Shown: positions 58,789-64,000 of the stretch, one piece after another | How the letters are laid out: each line of letters begins with the position of its first letter | Position numbering within the stretch: position 1 is the stretch's first letter | Source: Filosporella fistucella | Lineage: Eukaryota; Ascomycota; Leotiomycetes; Helotiales | Direction of reading: 5' to 3' | NCBI GenBank assembly: GCA_030077755.1 | Contig: JAQJZZ010000008.1 | Span: 4,030,001-4,094,000, forward strand | Length of the DNA: 64,000 bases | Notes under the pieces: model-generated | The model's database searches: none | What the model saw: only the letters and a program-made list of their open reading frames with translations | Told to the model about the DNA's origin: nothing | Position numbers and translations under genes: made by a program

Positions 58789-60634
58789 TCAATCATTTCG
58801 GTCCATCTTCCCCTCCTTCTCCAGCCATTCCCCTACAATCCCCACATAATCTTCTGGCCCATAAGCTTGAAAGATTTCTCTCCAACCTCCCTTCCTCCAC
58901 CGATTTAGCCCTAAATCCTTCATCAACATATCCAGATAAGGCACCCCATCAAACACAAAATCAGGGATCTTTCCAGCCCACCCGGCAGGATGGCGCCAGC
59001 GGCCAAAGCGATTGTGAAGAGTGGCTTCGTATTGTATATCTGTTGCACTTTTCTCTCCTTCATCAGAAGCTGATGAAGGAGACGAAAGCTGAGAGAGTGA
59101 TGGTAATGCACCATCGAAATAGGCACTTATCCACAACCCTTGCGTCTGCGCTACCATGGCCGTAGAAATCGACATCATATGACCCGCAAACGCGATATCA
59201 TGTCTCCTCAATAATTCTTCGTCAGCTGGGACCATGAATCTATATAGATTCAATCCAGTAAGCTCATCTTCTCTTGGTAGATTATCGTTCGTAAGAGATT
59301 TGAAGTCCTTGTTGAGATTAGGTTGGCTCTTGAGGCGTGGGAAACGGGAAAGGATTTCTTTGTCTGCTTTTACGATGAGTGGTTCTGCGTCGTGTATCTC
59401 ATCACGAATGTTGGAGGATGGAACAACGTGTGGAAGACCGAGTCGTTGGTCTGTACCTGCAGGGAGGAAGGTGATGGGAGATTGCCGTTTCCAGCCTGTG
59501 CAGCAGATCAAGGCGTCGGTATCAAGAGTATCTGGTGAAGAGAGGTGGACTTTCCCTTCAGACAGGCGGGTGATATCTGCTATATGGATTTTCACCTTTC
59601 CTCCCTTGACGAGTTCAAAGAAGTCTTGCTCATAGTTGAGGATACTGAGACCATTAGCTGTCCAAAAGGCTGCATGCCATGGCTGCAATTTGGCGGTTTC
59701 GGGATGGGATGAGTAATTGTTCAGACCGATAACATCGCCGCCCAGTATCTTCCAGAAGGTGTCGACGAAAACGCGGCCAATGAATGTACCGTGGAAGAGA
59801 CTCCGGGTGCGAGTGTAGCCGTCTGAAGAGCCCCAGATGCATGGTGAGAGCCAGGTGAGGAATCGGGTGTGAACGAGCTTCTCGAGCCATCTCTTGAGTG
59901 GTGTTACGTAGGGTGGTGACATCCAGCATGGGCCATGACCGGATTCTATATCAGTCAGCAATGAAGTCTCCAGAATGAATGGGAAAGCTGTATCACATAC
60001 CTCTGATCACCCAGTCCACTTCTACGCCAGCTGTGGCGTACGCATACACTACATCCCAAGCTGACTTTTGACCACCGAGGACAGTGACACGTTTTGCATG
60101 TTCCAATGTCTCCTTATACTTCAGAAAGTCTTTGCTGTGGAACAATGGAACAGAGAATGATTCTTGTCCTTGAATAGTAGGCAAGAATGGTTGCGAAGTC
60201 ATCCCTGTTGCAACAACCAATTTTTTCGCTTGAATTTTCCCAACACTCGTACTTAATTCCCAGCCCTCAGTATCAAGTTTCGCGACACTCTCAACCTTCG
60301 CTCCATAACGTACACGTTCCAGGACGCCATATTTCCGTGCGAATGATTCAAGATATTGATGCATCACGTGTCCTGGTATATGTTGTCCAGGCTTTACACC
60401 AAAGGTGGCTTCATCCATAGGAAAGTCGCTGTACTCGTACGTCCCGACCATATTGTTCGATTTGAGGCCTGGATAAAGGCGGTGAGAAGCCCACACTCCA
60501 CCAACTGAGGATTCGGCCTCCAGGACAATAATTTTGGCATCAGGATGGATCTGGAGATAGGTTTTGGCAGCTGCTAAGCCAGCCCAACCTGCTCCAACGA
60601 CGACAAAGTCGGCTTGCTCGATTACTTGCGCCAT
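58789..60634 (-). CDS. Flavin-containing monooxygenase
   Basis: A single-component FAD/NADPH monooxygenase of the FMO group, which oxygenates soft nucleophiles or ketones. Two exons (60001-60634 and 58789-59945, 55-nt intron) give 596 residues and the phases close. FAD-binding GAGWAG is at about residues 13-18 after ADFVVV. The FMO-like element is PLFHSKDFLKY; the NADP-binding motif is VTVLGGQKSAWDV; ATG-type turns are VVATGM and, in exon 2, LICCTGW. The ATG at 60634 sits right before the first Rossmann strand; the frame is open upstream for about 70 codons but that stretch is unlike the family. It lies beside a broken dioxygenase and a broken transporter, so the three may once have formed a small catabolic or secondary-metabolic group. 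Substrate unknown. Confidence 0.87.
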
Positions 60635-60843
60635 GAGAAGGAAGAAAGAGCTGCAGAGGGGAATCAATCTGTCATATGAAGTGGTGGTAGAGTGAGACGA
60701 GACAATTGGAATATGTGAGACTAGGCCAAATTTTTCCACTTGGAAGAGTACGGACGGAATGAATCGTGTATAGGAAGAAGGGAATTGATGATACAAACAT
60801 GGACATTTAATGCATATGAACATCAACTGCAGATGGGTCGTTA

Positions 60844-61107
60844 TCAATGGGGCAAGAACGGTACCTGACCTCCGAATCGTCCCTGCTCTTTAGGGCTTTT
60901 TCCCCGCTTCATTTTAATTTTGTGGAACTGTTTTTTCAGTTTGTATGCAGCACGTGATGCAGAAGAACTTGCAGATTTGAGCATTCTGTAGATTTCACGT
61001 AGGAAATGTGAATCGTGTAAAATAGAAGAGTCGTGAAAATCCTCAAAGTACGAAAACCTGTAAGAAGGGGAAAGCGGGCAGGGCCAGGGCTTATAGTAAA
61101 GGATCAT
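60844..61107 (-). CDS. Small basic hypothetical protein (87 residues)
   Basis: A single ATG-to-stop frame upstream of the monooxygenase and on the same strand. The C-terminal half is Lys-rich (RAAYKLKKQFHKIKMKRGKS). No domain, signal peptide or membrane span is clear. It could be a small orphan, a leader-region open frame of the monooxygenase gene, or chance. Confidence 0.2.
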   Translation of the reverse strand: MILYYKPWPCPLSPSYRFSYFEDFHDSSILHDSHFLREIYRMLKSASSSASRAAYKLKKQFHKIKMKRGKSPKEQGRFGGQVPFLPH

Positions 61108-61862
61108 GTGATCATCCCATCAGCATACCAAGAGCATTCTTCGTGTTACTAACCAGCGATCATCCTAGCAACTCAACAGACAATCACCCCTCTAACTCTG
61201 AGCATAAGACTCATCTCATCTTTATGTTTGTCGTTCACGAATCGCAATTGACTTTGCGATAAACGTTAACCTTCTTATCAGCCAAGATTTTTCCAAGCCA
61301 GCTGCTTGCCTCAATCGCTTGGCACAATTTTCTCCTTCCTAATTTGATTTATTTGGCTTTTTTTACAGCACTCTACTCGTATACTTATCATCGGAATGAC
61401 ATTCGACCGCGGCTCTCTGAATGCAGGTCTTCTTACTTGCCCAATGAAGCTCTTACTCACGGTCATTTATGAACGAATACCTGTTTACACATCACCTGCC
61501 CAGGCCCCCCCTCAATATCCATCTAAAGCTTGTTCAAATGACTGGATTTCGATTGGCTTATGCTACAGTCGTAGCTTCCCTCTGTCAAATGTCTCGAGGT
61601 ACCAGCTGTATGCCAAGTCTCTTGTTCCCTTCCTTTCTAGGTCAAGCTGTCAGTCTTGTGGGGATTTCCGAAGCGTCAAGGTTGGCGACTAGGTCTTCCA
61701 GAAAGATATCTTATCCTTATTTGCGGGACACCCAAGGGAAGAGTTGCAGTCTATAAAGACCGCCCTACTTGGCTTGTGTCTTGTTTTCAGGTCCAGAAAA
61801 GAAGCCTTCTCAATTTCTCTCGTTGAAGTAGTTGTACCTGAGTACCTTTGCCTCTGCCAATC
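61108..61862. other. Intergenic region before the secreted protein gene
   Basis: No gene seen; it holds the promoter of the gene at 61863, and possibly that of the monooxygenase on the other side. Confidence 0.4.
61752..61758 (+). promoter_or_regulatory. TATA-like element before the secreted protein gene
   Basis: TATAAAG lies 111 bp before the ATG at 61863 and is followed by a pyrimidine-rich leader. Position and sequence fit a fungal core promoter. Confidence 0.45.
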
Positions 61863-64000
61863 ATGCTGTTCAACTCGGTTGTAGGCGTGCTTTCTATAGC
61901 AGCTTCAGCCTTTGCTAAAGAGCTTCCAAAGGATGAAGTTCGTGCAGCTGGTATGCGTGATACTGTAAACCCTTGAACCACCGCTGATTAATGTAGCTCT
62001 CTATGATTCCGGTGTTGTGCATCAAAAAATCTTTGAAAAGAAGTTGGTAAGCTTGTCTCGATCTATCTTTCTATTTTCCCTCTGACAACTCGTAGGCATT
62101 CTTCCAAGCAGAGCTTGCTGCTGGCGTTTACGACTCTTCAATCTACCCGAGACTCAACTACACAAAATGTGTCAACGGTCTTGCTGTAGCCATCAAAGGC
62201 GATGCTACTCACACTTTCAAATGCAAGAATGTGAGTTTGCGAACCGACTCATTGAGCGATGGCTGACGTTAAGTTCAGATGGATCTCTATGATTTCATTA
62301 ACCATGCCACTCTTGGATCCCCAGGATATGATCTCGTTTACAACCAGACTGGAAGCTCAGCTTGGGGCTGGACAGATCCAGAATCTGGACGAGAATTTAT
62401 TGGTAGGCTCAAGCCATCTTTAATTTATATTTCGAGGCACTGACAATACAGCCTCGGGAATGTATGATGGAACAACTTTAATTGAGATCCTCAAGACTGG
62501 CAAGATGCTCCAACTTGGTTTCATGTATGTCTGCTTTCCAAAAGAAATTTCCGTGCTGACAGGGCTAGCCCTTCATATGCTCCCACTGCTCATTATTCTC
62601 TCTGGCACGAGATTCGAGGCTACAAGCATTACATGCTTATTGGCAGTGAATTAAACAACCACGGAGTCCAAATCTTTGACATGAAGAAGGTAACTAAGCC
62701 AAGCGGAAAGGTTTCATCCGATCTATATTGACAAACCTAGCTTTTGAATGTCGACCTCTCCAATGGACCCGTCAACTTCAAAACTACTGCAAACGATTCC
62801 AGTGATCTTACCGGTCATTTTGCAGACCTTCCTCTTGGACGCAGCCATAACGTTGTTGTCAACGAAGAGCTCGAATATGGTGTGGCAGTTGGCGCAGCAC
62901 CCCGCACAAGCCCTTGTGCTGCTGGCCTCATCTTCTTCGATCTCAAGGATCCGTCCAACCCGGTCTCTCTGGGCTGCGATCCTCAAGATGGTTACGTTCA
63001 TGATGTAGGATTTCCACCACAATCCCTCACCCCGTCACTAACATATTTAGGCTCAATGCTTGGTCTACCACGGTCCGGATGCCAAATACGAGGGTCGTGA
63101 TATCTGTTATGGATACAATGAGGATACTCTTACTATGTAAGTAATACTCATCTTACATGCAATCCATTCTTACTAACCATCTTAGCTACGATGTTACGGA
63201 CAAGAAGGCTTCCAAGGTCATCTCTCGCACCTCATACGAAGGAGCATCATACACCCATCAAGGCTGGGTTCTGAACACCACCTGGCAGGAATACCTCCTT
63301 ATGGATGACGAAGTCGATGAAGAAGAATTCGCCGGCCCAGCAGCGGACGGCTACCCAGTTACCTATATCTGGGACATTCGATCCCTCGAAGCCCCAAAGC
63401 AAACAGGTCTTTATAAAGCCACCGTTCGAGGAATCGACCACAATCAATACGTCATCAATGGCCTCTCTTATCAGTAAGTCGAATTTTGCCCTGTATTTGT
63501 CAAAATAGCAAAGGCGAGCAGCTTCCGAGCAGTGCGGAATCCGCTCGCCTCTTGTCTTAGCCTTTCAAATCCATACTAATTTATTTGTAGATCCAACTAC
63601 GGTGCCGGTATTCGCGTGTACGATGTATCATCTATTCCCAGCGATCCAACAGGAAACAGCGTTTGCGAAGTCGCGTATTTTGACATCTATCCCGAAGACG
63701 ACAACGAAGTTGGTGGTGGCGTAATCGATTACTTCGGCACCTGGGCTTCGTACGCCTATTTCAAGTCTGGATTCATATTCATCAACACCCTTGAGCGCGG
63801 AGCTTTCGTCGTCAAGATGACCAAGAAAGAAGCTTGTAAACCAAAAACATGCAATGCTGATAACTGCTTGCGTGCTATGCGCTCGACCAGTGTACCGGGG
63901 AGATTGGCCGAGAGCCAGGCTTTCTGTGGGAACTTCACAAAGACTTTTGTTGCTGATGTTAGTGTGGTTAAGAAATATGCTACAGATGCTTGTCAAGGAA
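61863..64000 (+). CDS. Secreted LVIVD-repeat (choice-of-anchor B-like) protein, runs off right edge
   Basis: Ten exons are visible: 61863-61950, 61997-62046, 62096-62230, 62279-62402, 62452-62524, 62563-62689, 62741-63004, 63051-63136, 63186-63473 and 63591 to the window end; all phases close. The N-terminus is a signal peptide (MLFNSVVGVLSIAASAFA, likely cut after AFA). Blocks typical of this beta-propeller family follow: GSSAWGWTDPESGREF, EIRGYKHYMLIGSELNNHGV, QIFDMKK, GRSHNVVVNEE, GLIFFDLKDPSNPVSLGC, DGYVHDAQCLVYHGPD, YEGRDICYGYNEDTL, IYDVTDK, TSYEGASYTHQGWV and the acidic DDEVDEEE. The four-residue YTHQGWV region is a strong hallmark. Later comes INGLSYQSNYGAGIRVYDVS. Probably secreted or wall-associated; biochemical role not known. 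The C-terminus, including Cys-rich CKPKTCNADNC, continues past the window. Confidence 0.85.
63512..63550 (+). other. Hairpin inside the last visible intron
   Basis: Within the intron 63474-63590, AGGCGAGC (63512-63519) pairs perfectly with GCTCGCCT (63543-63550), and the enclosed TTCCG and CGGAA form a second 5-bp stem with a 7-nt loop. The 117-nt intron is about twice as long as its neighbours, so the hairpin may be an insertion. Confidence 0.6.

Noticed and set aside
1..64000. CRISPR arrays, prokaryotic operons, rRNA genes
   Set aside because: No regularly spaced direct repeats of CRISPR type, no ribosomal RNA signature; gene structure is eukaryotic throughout.

Overview
The window looks like nuclear DNA of a filamentous ascomycete (Pezizomycotina). 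Evidence: short introns (mostly 45-130 nt) with GT(A/G)AGT-type donors, CTAAC/CTGAC-like branch sites and AG acceptors; recognisable fungal core genes (a SepA/Bni1-type formin, the TRAPPII subunit Trs120, the checkpoint clamp subunit Hus1, a Nudix ADP-ribose pyrophosphatase); and fungus-specific families (a Zn2Cys6 protein, DUF7918-like proteins, a DUF2264 protein). The protein wording suggests Leotiomycetes (Botrytis/Sclerotinia-like), but that is inference only. Most genes are spliced; I built the models by hand from splice sites and phase.

Layout. 1-1452 (-): 5' part of an adenylate-forming (NRPS-like) enzyme running off the left edge. 1.5-9.1 kb: gene-poor, with decayed repeats around a small spliced Zn2Cys6 gene (5144-6077). 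9.1-14.6 kb: Trs120 (+) and a Nudix hydrolase (-), convergent. 15.0-21.2 kb (-): a sugar transporter split into about 19 exons, then a DUF2264 protein, perhaps a carbohydrate-use pair. 21.7-26.6 kb (-): two tandem DUF7918-like paralogues rich in SUMO-type motifs, the second apparently decaying. 27.7-32.9 kb (-): the formin. 34.0-35.7 kb: a small membrane protein (+) converging on a RING protein (-). 35.7-41.9 kb: gene-poor with broken open frames. 42.0-45.5 kb (+): a large disordered protein with an internal 58-codon duplication. 46.3-47.5 kb (+): Hus1. 47.5-52.9 kb: no gene seen. 52.9-54.7 kb (+): a conserved-looking phosphoprotein-like gene with an apparent one-base frameshift. 54.7-57.8 kb: no gene, decayed repeats. 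57.8-58.7 kb: head-to-head wreckage of a TauD-type dioxygenase and an MFS transporter. 58.8-60.6 kb (-): flavin monooxygenase. 61.9-64.0 kb (+): secreted LVIVD-repeat-like protein running off the right edge.

No obvious multi-gene defence or mobile system is visible. The strongest second-look items are the heavily fragmented transporter gene with 9- and 11-nt exons, the tandem SUMO-motif paralogues with a stop/splice-site coincidence, the synonymous-only 58-codon repeat, the one-base frameshift near 53.14 kb, the pseudogene junction near 58.16 kb and its 10-bp duplication, and the repeat families flanking the Zn2Cys6 gene.
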